From contig NW_003116946.1 in the NCBI RefSeq assembly GCF_000003605.2, positions 459,537-495,740 of the forward strand: a stretch of 36,204 bases of DNA, read 5' to 3'. Numbering within the stretch: the first letter of the stretch is position 1; each line of letters opens with the position of its first letter. Made by a program: the position numbers and the translations under genes. The notes beneath the pieces are model-generated. The model did no database searches and was not told the origin of the DNA. It saw only the letters and a program-made list of their open reading frames with translations. Origin of the DNA: Saccoglossus kowalevskii. Its lineage: Eukaryota > Hemichordata > Enteropneusta > Harrimaniidae. Of the stretch, positions 10,201 to 19,220 are shown one piece after another.

Positions 10201-13200
10201 ATTCACCAAAATTAGAGAATTGAAGATATGATGATCATGAAATGAACAAATCTGAGAGAGGTCTACCCAAGGTACATATACACCAAGTATCAGGCTTGTA
10301 GTTTTCAAGAAGAAGTCGAAAAAGTAAAACATTGACACGGACGACGACGGACAATCACTCATATGATAAGCTCCGCTCGACAAAGTCGACAGCGAAGCTA
10401 AAAAACAAGCATTAACAAAAAGAATAGAGCAAGATTAGTTATGTCTGATTTTTGTGACATACATGTAGGTTCTTGAAGTTACACAACTACAAGTGATTGG
10501 GGAATGCATAAGAGAAAGAGGGGCTTAAAATACTTTGAATACTACAGTAATTATAATTAATGTGTAAAAGTTACATACCATAACATATAAGCCTAACTGT
10601 TTCACCATCTGCTAATGGCTGATTGCACAATTTACAGGACGGATCATAGTCACTGTCTTGCAACCAATGCAAATAAGACTGTACTATACACTGTGAAATA
10701 AAAAATAATAATAGTTACGTTAACAAACAGCTTTCACCATACTTAACTACATGTATAAACCATATACATGTACCATAATATTTTTAATATGTTAAACTTG
10801 AATATGCATACGACGTACACAACACAAAAAACATGCTGTGCCAACCATCCTAGATTAAATCAATCACAGAGCTACTGATCAGTATTTGTGCAATTCTCAG
10901 AAATTGAAATTGTATTATATTACATTGTAGTAGATATTTATGTACAAGACATCAAAGTCTGTTTGGTACACAGTGACACACTGGAATAACTCAGTAAAAT
11001 TCAATTTGAGGTTGCAGAATATCTTCAAAGCTTGGAATGTAATAAATTTTATACCACATGTACATGAAGCATGCTTTTCTGTTAATACACGTGACAATGA
11101 GTGGTCTCTTAGACATGTTAATGACAGATCAATCTGATTAAAATCAGGTGTAGGTGCAAGTTTTCATTCTGGCCTTCAGTATTCATTACTCCTAATAGAT
11201 CATCCAAGGTGTGTTTATTCGGCCATCGCCTTACCACTACACCTTGGCAGACTCTATATCGTCAATGTGTAGGTTTTCCCACTTTGGCAATATCAGAGAT
11301 ATTTTCTTCAACAAACTGTCCAATCAAATTGCTCATTATAGCTGTATCACGGACAAATAGATAATCTACAGTAGAAGATTTTCTTCCTAACCAGAGACTG
11401 AGCTGACATTTTACAATCTGTTGAGGGCTGAAAATCAAACTAATTAGATCAATTTTAAGGCTAAGTCTATTTTATTTTCTGTATACATGTACCCTAGGCC
11501 ACATACAGTGCAGAGAATGATTCTGGCAAGTGGGGATGTAGAAAGTCTGCAAAAAACACATTGATGATTCTCCGTGATTGGCAACCCGACATGATTTTTT
11601 TCTGATCAGTTGTCACATGTTAGGCCAACTGTTTGGGAGCATGATTTCAAGGCGCCTACAATCAGATCTATGCATTTTACCAAGGTAAAATATGCAATTT
11701 TTTGGTAGAATCCTGCACAGATTAAGCATGACATCTAAGCATGTACAGGCATTTTCTAGTTGAGACTACTGAAAAATTTCAAAATCAACACAAATATTTA
11801 TCCTACTTTAATAGCAATATTTTTCCAAAATAAACTTTCAGTCATTAGTATTACGAGTTATTGTCATTGCACCATACGAATAATTGTTATTTAGTCTGAA
11901 ATTCTCATATCGCAGCGATATAAAATGATACAGTCATACAATTTCTTCGTATACTATTCAAGCACAGCTACTGATGACATTTAGCATGCATATCACCACG
12001 TTTAGTGTAAAATATTAGTTACTGCTGACCAGACCATGGTCATGTGATAATAATTTATAGCAACAACAGCCTGCGCCTACATCAGATTGATCATGTATGT
12101 AACAACTAACAACCAGAGTTTAAGTGCCGTGAAATATATGTAAATCAGTAATTCTGAACTGTTACTAACACAATATTGTGTCATGTGGTATACGACAGAT
12201 ATATCTCCACCAGATGGCGGGTCATTATGACATCAGCTGAACACAGTAATATCAGCACATGGAAATCACCAAAACATGTGAATACATGCATGCACAAGTA
12301 ACATTTCCCATTGGTTTGTCAAAAATATAACACCAAAATAAACCAAATACCACCAGAAATGGAAAAATATTGAAAGAATATGCACATTCCTATAATATCA
12401 TAATTTCACTTAAATTATTATTATTATTATCAGAGTTTATTCAACTCAACTTATGAATCTGAATAATTGTAATCTATATTTCAAGAACAAGGAATATAAG
12501 CATATTTATGAAATTCTTACTGAACACAATATTAGAATTTGAGGCCAGATATCGCTGGATTTCTGTTACATGTTACCACTCTCTGTAATACTGACTCCAG
12601 TCAGAATACCGTACCATTTGATATAGCTTTTCTACATTCATGAAATAAACTATTCCTTAATTGCTTGAATTAGTATTGAGTTGAGTGTCAGTCAATTTAT
12701 GAAAATTTTATATGGGACACAGTAATAAACAATATCAAGTGAGATTGAGGTTCAAATTAGAGAGGTGAACTGATTGAGCAGGTAATAATGCACACTGCTT
12801 CAGCCTTTGGATGGAGAGATTTGCTGATGAGCTAAGTGTTGCCTGATGGATTTACTTCAACAGAGGTTATTTTGGAAGTTCAAAAGTAAAATACAACTTG
12901 AGGTGCATGTATCAAAACAGAAACATGTGAATGCATAGCAGTCACACTGGAGTCAGCTAACAGAAGAGAAAGGGGCTAGTTAAAAAATAATACATGCTTG
13001 TAAGGGTAATATCACGATTTGTTATCTGCCCCAGTGATTGATCTAGGAATTCATTAAATGGGGCCATTGGGGCCCCTCTTGTATGAGAACAAGGGCCATG
13101 AAAAATTACTGGGGGCCCAGAAGTTGGCATAGCAATGGCGTGCTCATAACCCTGAAGTGTTCACTTGGCACAAATCAACCAGTTTACTGGTTGTCAGGAT

Positions 13201-16200
13201 TGTCTGGAGCATAAGTGAAATACAGCAATCTAGTGACAGGTCTGAAGAATTTTCCAGCATTTAAAAGCCTGAATGCATAAAAAATGATATTTTTATTTTT
13301 ATTGGACAACATTATATTGAACACTCACTTGTTGTCCTATAAACAAGTTTTATAGTACTGAACCACTGTTCACTGTGCCCACTGTGCCCTTTACTAATAC
13401 CTTCTTCATGACCACTTACATCTACCTACTGGGACAATTAATGGAACATTGACAAACGGAAGCTGCAGAAGCTCCAGTGCTTGCTAGAAAAAACTACATG
13501 TAAGCAAGTATTTCAGTTATTTTTTTATTTATCATAAATTGCAACAAAACNNNNNNNNNNNNNNNNNNNNNNNNNNNNNNNNNNNNNNNNNNNNNNNNNN
13601 NNNNNNNNNNNNNNNNNNNNNNNNNNNNNNNNNNNNNNNNNNNNNNNNNNNNNNNNNNNNNNNNNNNNNNNNNNNNNNNNNNNNNNNNNNNNNNNNNNNN
13701 NNNNNNNNNNNNNNNNNNNNNNNNNNNNNNNNNNNNNNNNNNNNNNNNNNNNNNNNNNNNNNNNNNNNNNNNNNNNNNNNNNNNNNNNNNNNNNNNNNNN
13801 NNNNNNNNNNNNNNNNNNNNNNNNNNNNNNNNNNNNNNNNNNNNNNNNNNNNNNNNNNNNNNNNNNNNNNNNNNNNNNNNNNNNNNNNNNNNNNNNNNNN
13901 NNNNNNNNNNNNNNNNNNNNNNNNNNNNNNNNNNNNNNNNNNNNNNNNNNNNNNNNNNNNNNNNNNNNNNNNNNNNNNNNNNNNNNNNNNNNNNNNNNNN
14001 NNNNNNNNNNNNNNNNNNNNNNNNNNNNNNNNNNNNNNNNNNNNNNNNNNNNNNNNNNNNNNNNNNNNNNNNNNNNNNNNNNNNNNNNNNNNNNNNNNNN
14101 NNNNNNNNNNNNNNNNNNNNNNNNNNNNNNNNNNNNNNNNNNNNNNNNNNNNNNNNNNNNNNNNNNNNNNNNNNNNNNNNNNNNNNNNNNNNNNNNNNNN
14201 NNNNNNNNNNNNNNNNNNNNNNNNNNNNNNNNNNNNNNNNNNNNNNNNNNNNNNNNNNNNNNNNNNNNNNNNNNNNNNNNNNNNNNNNNNNNNNNNNNNN
14301 NNNNNNNNNNNNNNNNNNNNNNNNNNNNNNNNNNNNNNNNTTTCCTGTGTGTATTTTTATTCTCATCTTAATTGTTTGTTTATCTTTATTCACATCTGTA
14401 TTGCATTTTAGTCAAAATCCTGATAAAGATACAAACGCAATAAAGATAATTATTATTTCAAAAAATAGTCTTATATTTTGGTTTCACGTGTAATGTAATG
14501 TTGACCTACAAAACACTTCGCAACTTCGCTTTGATTTGATAATACATGGTATAGTACTAAGTAGGCTCTTTTGCTGGTCATAATTTTCAGTAAAAGTGTA
14601 ATTTATTAAAATAACATTAGCATTGAAAACAATGAATACCGGTAACAGTGTTATGATTGTGTTTACGTACCTGTGGGTGCCGCCGATTAACATCGGAACT
14701 AGTATCACTGCTAGTTACTGTTGTATCTGTTATCTCATATTTATCCGGCCCTCCAAACGTTCAGAAGTCTCGGAAACTGTTTCTGGGGTATCATTTTTTT
14801 TCATACATGTAGAACGAACTGATGCCCGAAGATGACCTCATTCATCAACCGCTGGCTTTTATTCACCATGCTGTTTAATTGCACACGGTCCACTTGAAGT
14901 GGTCACGTGATGAAATTTGCGACATTATTGTCGCAAAAGATTTCGCCACGAAGTAAGTAATGGGTCGTTAAGGTCAATCAGCCTCTTTACGGTAAAAACA
15001 ACGCAACTACGTAATTGTTTCATTAAATTGGCAGGACAAAAATGTTGCACCCAAACTGGCGCACAGTGTTATGAATAACGCGTCAACTTTGATTTTTTTG
15101 CGCAAATTGCGCAATGGCGCAGCCTAGATCAAACACTGCTGCCCAAGGAATGGCGGTCATGACCATAATAATGATGATGCTAGAGCAGTGATATTGCCCG
15201 AATGACCATGTGTTATTTATTTATTTTATCACATCTAACAGATATCCACCATGCACAATCATGTCTACCATAAACTTACACTTATATTTGTATGCAATAT
15301 ATGCAATATTTTATTTTATCTATTATAACAAGTTTCACATTACTCAATAAATTAATATATGTACATTGTCTGCTGAAAAAAACTGTGAAATACACTCAGT
15401 AAATGTTATTTACAACCACGGATACTTTTTAATAACCATTCTTCAGCAGTGTACATTGTAAATCACTCAATTTATCGAGAAAAACATTTTTGAATTCTTA
15501 ATGAATTGAAAAATTCTCAAACGCAAGTTATTTGATTACTCTACGGATGAGAATGTCAGAGTGCCGTGGAAGTGACTGAAATAACTTTCTCACTAAAGTA
15601 CCACACCTTCTATACACAAGTCATGCAGCTTTAGATCATTTCCTCACAGCGTAGAGCGCGCCGCATCAACCCCTGCTGAGACGTTTCAGTGGCGACTTTG
15701 CTGTACATTTTTGTTTCATGTACCCTAATATCAAAACAGAGTATCTTACTTAATATCCATTCTGGCACTTTTGCTGTCTATTTTGGATGGCTGAAGTTCC
15801 TTTAAAACCTTGAAAGCAGCCGCGAAAACAACACCGGCAGGGGCAGCACCAGTGCAGTGAACGATATTTTGTTATGCGCAGTATCATTGCAGTAGTTTCA
15901 GTGACGTCATCTATATGATATACCCATGTAATATCTATTTTTATTCATGTGACTGAGTATGTATACCACATTGTCCTAATATATTCTTGTTATACATTCT
16001 GCGCAAATCAATATACTGTATATGACCAGATTTGTGGTGTGGCCATGATCGTGAAGATTTTATTCAGGGCTCCTATTGGAGTAAGGCTGTAATCTCATGT
16101 ATTCCATGCAAACTCTGCACAAATATACATGAACACTAATTGAGTTTCTTAAAATGTGCATTTGATGGGAAGTGCCGCGCATGTGCAAAATTTGTGTTGA

Positions 16201-17037
16201 TAAACATTGTTTTTCCAACAATCCAGTGCGCTTTTCTAATGAAATCACAAGTACATGTACTAGTATGAATTTTGTTCTGGGCCCCACTGGTACTAATTAC
16301 CATGACGACTCCTTTGACTCCTTAAAATCACTAAAAAATATCAAATTAACCTCACAGTTTGTACTTGTTGGTGTGCGCAACAATCAAAAAGCGAGACCCA
16401 TATCTCTTGCATAGGTGATGTGACGACCACTGCACTTTAAGTCACCCCCCACCCAAACCTAAACTACCACAGCACCCCCAATGTAATTGTATATGCCCTT
16501 TCATATAACTATATATGCCCTGTACAGGGGGCATATACAATTAAAATGGGGGGGGGGCACTGTTAGCAAAGTTAGGATTAGAGTTAAGGGTGAGGCGCCC
16601 AAAAAAACCCTTACTAAAAATGTTGACGATACTAGGCATCTGGGTGTCAAATGTACACAATATGATTCAATAATATACAAAATTATGACAATGACATGGT
16701 TTGTGATAATATACTTGTATAATAGACGTGATGTATTCATTATTATGTACGTTGAATAATGCCCGATTATAAGATTATAAAACTGTACAAGTAGTACACA
16801 CACAAAAGTATGAATACATGAACATCAGTTGAACAATCGTCGAAGAAACAACATTGAACTGGCTGGACCTGGATGTGGAATTTCTACTGCCCCCGAGATA
16901 CCACTGGTGACGGTGTAATAATATTGTTTTTCTTACCTTATTGTGGTTGGCCACTAGACAGTGTTCACAAACATTAACCCGATGTTCAAAACAGAACAAA
17001 TTCGTTACTTTTCTTTCGGGCATTTACACAACCCCAT
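7002..17037 (-). CDS. ZFPL1: ZFPL1, zinc finger protein-like 1 (6 coding exons)
   Basis: ZFPL1 is a cis-Golgi tail-membrane protein with cytosolic zinc fingers. In mammals it binds GM130 and supports Golgi integrity and ER-to-Golgi transport. Exons, in reading order: 17037-16937, 10690-10579, 9050-8857, 8616-8346, 8011-7882, 7215-7002. From the in-frame ATG at 17023 the frame closes exactly at 335 residues (human about 310). Visible motifs: B-box-like C11, H14, C19, C22, H27, C30; RING-like C48, C51, C65, H70, C73, C92, C95; the signature [12 protein letters not shown]; a Ser/Thr-rich linker (132-221); basic KKRPKR; a membrane segment at about 283-301; and a short luminal tail with [14 protein letters not shown]. 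The first family residues (MGLCKC) are present at 17037 but out of frame by one base. It diverges head-to-head from HEATR5. Confidence 0.97.
7216..7881 (-). other. ZFPL1 intron 5
   Basis: 666 bp, AT-rich, GT-AG. I see no gene or clear repeat in it apart from a short resemblance near 7720-7800 to the GCTCTATTAGAAGTG MITE interior (ACTTATTTTGACTATAGAC). Confidence 0.6.
7882..8011 (-). CDS. ZFPL1: ZFPL1 coding exon 5
   Basis: 130 nt between the acceptor CTTCTTTCAG and the donor TTCAA|GTAAGT. Encodes [13 protein letters not shown], a D/H-rich stretch, then [16 protein letters not shown], matching the conserved segment before the membrane anchor in the family. Confidence 0.95.
8346..8616 (-). CDS. 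ZFPL1: ZFPL1 coding exon 4 (Ser/Thr-rich linker)
   Basis: 271 nt, acceptor AATACACAG and donor ACAC|GTAAGT. Encodes a low-complexity polar linker rich in Ser, Thr, Asn and Asp. This part is poorly conserved in the family; the exon call rests on splice sites and phase. Confidence 0.9.
8637..8785. mobile_element. MITE with 14-bp perfect terminal inverted repeats, in ZFPL1 intron 3
   Basis: TACTGTAAACTGCT at 8637-8650 is repeated inverted at 8772-8785. The element is 149 bp long, occupies most of a 240-bp intron and ends only 20 bp from the exon 4 acceptor. Part of the interior (CTGCTAGAAATTT and CACTGACACTCCATGTTG) resembles 19130-19220. Confidence 0.85.
8857..9050 (-). CDS. ZFPL1: ZFPL1 coding exon 3 (second half of the RING-like domain)
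   Basis: 194 nt from the acceptor TTTTTTGTAG to the donor CTG|GTGAGT. Encodes [19 protein letters not shown], the CPTC zinc ligands, [17 protein letters not shown] and [12 protein letters not shown], all close to ZFPL1 of other animals. Upstream residues that an ORF caller adds (MFFFV) are intron. Confidence 0.98.
9365..10400 (+). mobile_element. Hairpin-ended element with 157-bp internal tandem repeats, copy 1
   Basis: About 5.3 units of period 154-160 bp; ATCAAAGCAATTGG starts at 9661, 9815, 9972 and 10129. The left end carries the hairpin CAGCC-TCTC-GGCTG (9370-9383) followed by TAGCTCCGCTG. The right end carries a GACGACGACGG run and a longer hairpin (10370-10398, GCTCCGCT to AGCGAAGC). 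The layout resembles non-autonomous elements with about 160-bp tandem cores such as bivalve pearl elements and Helitron relatives. Family placement is inferred. It lies in ZFPL1 intron 2, antisense to that gene. Confidence 0.85.
10579..10690 (-). CDS. ZFPL1: ZFPL1 coding exon 2 (first half of the RING-like domain)
   Basis: 112 nt: acceptor TATTTCACAG, donor TATG|GTATGT, phase 1 at its end. Encodes [19 protein letters not shown], then [18 protein letters not shown], supplying zinc ligands C30, C48, C51 and C65. Confidence 0.97.
13551..14340. other. Assembly gap (790 N)
   Basis: A run of N inside ZFPL1 intron 1. The long apparent open frames across it are artefacts. Confidence 1.
15902..15909. 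promoter_or_regulatory. CRE palindrome TGACGTCA in ZFPL1 intron 1
   Basis: A perfect 8-bp site about 1.0 kb inside intron 1, at the edge of a locally GC-richer stretch. It could be an intronic enhancer element or chance. Confidence 0.3.
16445..16592. mobile_element. Fold-back (palindromic) element of about 150 bp
   Basis: The left arm (CACCCAAACCTAAAC, CAGCACCCCC, TAATTGTATATGCCC) is mirrored by the right arm (GGGCATATACAATTA, GGGGGGCACTG, GTTAGGATTAGAGTTAAG). The centre holds the perfect 12-bp palindrome CCCTGTACAGGG (16518-16529). No coding capacity; probably a MITE. Confidence 0.7.
16937..17037 (-). CDS. ZFPL1: ZFPL1 coding exon 1 with apparent one-base frameshift near the start
   Basis: From the ATG at 17023 the frame reads [19 protein letters not shown], then [10 protein letters not shown], to the donor AAG|GTAAGA. 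From the upstream ATG at 17037 the sequence reads MGLCKCPK, which is the family N-terminus, but then runs into TAA. Adding one A in the AAA at 17014-17016 would restore the known [15 protein letters not shown] order. So either the assembly lost a base or this gene now starts at 17023 and lacks the two first cysteines. Confidence 0.9.
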
Positions 17038-17112
17038 GCTCCAAAGAACAGTACCAAAAAATTACAGAGATCTTCAATAATTTCTGTTACAGGAAGTTCA
17101 ATGCTGCTTTTG

Positions 17113-17124
17113 ATGCCACGTCAC
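17113..17124. promoter_or_regulatory. CREB3L/CrebA-type site (UPRE core TGACGTGG on the minus strand)
   Basis: ATGCCACGTCAC agrees with the known binding consensus of CREB3-like bZIP factors. Its reverse complement contains the ATF6/XBP1-type UPRE core TGACGTGG. It lies 76 bp upstream of the ZFPL1 family start codon at 17037. Confidence 0.45.
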
Positions 17125-17209
17125 TCTGCGCATTGTTATGCGCATCTCGTTCGGAACGAGACTCCTCCCCCGCATCAGACGAGATCACATATGTCATTTC
17201 CGCTAATGT

Positions 17210-17315
17210 ATCTGCCTCCGAGACGAATAAAATCGTTTGTGTTCTCGCAATATTTATTCATATTTGTAGCCACGTTTTACGGAATAATTTCTTTTTTGGA
17301 TAACGTTGGACACAG
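17210..17315 (+). other. HEATR5: Candidate first (non-coding) exon of HEATR5
   Basis: Ends at the strong donor ACACAG|GTAAGC (17316). Its 3' part, from about 17210, has no ATG, as expected of a leader exon. The 5' boundary is unknown. The overlapping open frames at 16941-17319 show no similarity to HEATR5 and are not proposed as coding. Confidence 0.4.
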
Positions 17316-18059
17316 GTAAGCCACTTGTAGTTGTTTGACTATTATCAGGTGTAATTCAGCGACTCTGTTCGACGGTTACCGGGACTCGGCAGATAGACTC
17401 GTTCATCCGTTCTGTTACGGGGAACTGAAAGCTCGGGCACAAGAGTTGACTGGAGAGTGTGTAGTCGTCTATAATCATGTACAATATAACATCTACGGAA
17501 ATAAGACACTTCTTTGATATGCCATTCTTTTCCAAGTGTGGCACTTTAAATCGCTTGTTTTTATTACCCATAACGTTACGTACATTGGATTTCCAACATA
17601 GTGAAGACTAATCGACGATCTAGAGCGAGGAGCGAATATTAGCCGGGTATTTGATCTATGAGATATGGTTAGGTTAGTACGGTAACCGTGATGAGAGATA
17701 GCGGGGATGTAGCCTACAAATGACATAATGATATGTCAAACGTTACCTGTAAAAGTTAGGCTAATTTGTCGATTTTCCGATTTTTGTTTCTACTTGTTTC
17801 GTGTAGTATCTCAAGAAATGTTATAATATTTGAAAACAGAGAGAATGAATGATGTCATAATAATACCCCATTATATGTACCTGTACATTGACCTCAACTT
17901 CCTATCTCATCATATGTCACAGATTTCAAGTTAGCCTTCACAAGAATCAAATGACTGTTCATTACATTCCTCCCATCTCCAGCCAGTTTGTGTTGTGATT
18001 TACCAACACCAGCTAACATTTAAATTACAGTGTGTAATATATTATTATTTATAGTTTAT

Positions 18060-18174
18060 TTAAAGGGCGATGGTCGTCGTTTCATGTTCTGGTTGATATG
18101 GGAATCATAGAGACGTATACAAAGCATTTACAAAAAATTTGAACATGCACTGTGCCATGACCATCGCCCTTTAA
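18060..18174. mobile_element. 115-bp MITE flanked by TTAA
   Basis: TTTAAAGGGCGATGGTC at 18059-18075 is repeated inverted as GACCATCGCCCTTTAAA near 18159-18175. TTAA stands at both ends, compatible with a piggyBac-type target site. The interior is non-coding. Confidence 0.8.
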
Positions 18175-18801
18175 AGGGAAAACCAACTCTCTATTGTTGT
18201 TACATGTGTAGGCAAGTTTTTATAAGATAGGGGTATGCATCATTGATAACTATATATGATGCTATGCAATAAAATCCTATTCTGTGTGCATGTCCATCGA
18301 ACGCATTACTGACCTATGGCATCACAGAACTTTGTGGACATTTGGAATGGTTTGTTTGTGAACATACAAAGTGAACAAGATTCAAAACACATCATTTCAA
18401 TAAAAGCAAGCACATATACTCTCGCCCATCTCATTCTAGAAATTTTTGTCATGCGATTTCATGATCATCTGGCATTTTGTGTGATTCATCATCAATTCAT
18501 GTGAGATCTTGATCGCACAGATGTCACACAACTTGGATTGCATACTCACATCTTATAAATTATTGGTGTACATGTCAGTGATTGTGCTAAAACAATGCAA
18601 TTGAAGGAAACAGTGAAAAAAATATGAGCTCCCAACCTAACATTAATTTGATTAACTTAAGATTTGCTGTTTCTTGCTGTTCTTTCTTTCGATCATGTTT
18701 TTGATTTTTTTTTTCACTGTTGCCTTACAGTTCAGTTTAGTAGCTCAGCTACAATGTACATGTAGAGGTACCATGTTTCTTGAAAATAATATTCCATGTT
18801 T

Positions 18802-18979
18802 GCTCTATTAGAAGTGGTGAATACCTGCACTAATAACCAATGTCCACATATGTATAAACTATATGTAAACCAAAAATAATAGTCTTTTAGAAGTATACAT
18901 TACCAATCTTGTTTTATATACTACTGGGGTATTTTGATATGTAGCATTTACGTAAGCACTTATACACTTCTAATAGAGC
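18802..18979. mobile_element. MITE, GCTCTATTAGAAGTG family, copy A
   Basis: Perfect 15-bp terminal inverted repeats: GCTCTATTAGAAGTG (18802-18816) and its inverse (18965-18979). The interior is non-coding. Related copies lie downstream in the same gene. Confidence 0.85.
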
Positions 18980-19129
18980 TACTATATTTCTTCTGAATCT
19001 TAGCAACCACATTCAATGTTTTGAAGTTTTAGGATTGCATAATTAATACAAAGTCACTAAAATATTTTCAACCATAATTTAATCGAAACTGATCTATGAC
19101 ATATTATAATTTGAATAGCTGCCATTCAC

Positions 19130-19220
19130 TGCAATTAATTTTCACTGCTAGAAATTTTCACAATTTCAGAATTTTGTGATGAAAGTATTTTGTGAAAATC
19201 ACCGACACATCATGTTGAAA
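19130..19220. repeat. Fragment related to the ZFPL1 intron 3 MITE
   Basis: CACTGCTAGAAATTTTCAC and TCACCGACACATCATGTTG match the order of blocks in 8637-8785, but I see no intact terminal repeats. Confidence 0.5.

Larger units (their letters stand above)
10691..16936 (-). other. ZFPL1 intron 1
   Basis: A 6.2-kb intron containing the 790-base gap. Otherwise AT-rich with a (TTA)n tract near 12413-12431, a more GC-rich stretch at about 15640-15920 with a perfect CRE (15902-15909), and a fold-back element (16445-16592). Open frames at 10915-11137, 14484-14835 and 16060-16803 show no conserved protein signature. Confidence 0.7.
17038..17320. promoter_or_regulatory. Divergent ZFPL1/HEATR5 promoter region
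   Basis: The stretch between the ZFPL1 start and a strong plus-strand donor (17316). It is visibly richer in CG dinucleotides than the surroundings. It includes ATGCCACGTCAC (17113-17124), two TGCGCA NRF1-like half-sites six bases apart (17127-17144), and a near-palindrome TCTCGTTCGGAACGAGA (17145-17161). There is no TATA box. Transcription starts are not visible. Confidence 0.6.

Noticed and set aside
12740..12760. Possible tRNA T-arm (GGTTCAAATT)
   Set aside because: No matching acceptor or anticodon arms could be found around it.
13494..14411. Long open frames on both strands
   Set aside because: They consist almost wholly of N from the assembly gap.
17101..17319. Open frame in the candidate HEATR5 first exon as coding sequence
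   Set aside because: It has no HEATR5 similarity; the conserved HEATR5 start is at 24518 with an in-frame stop in the leader.
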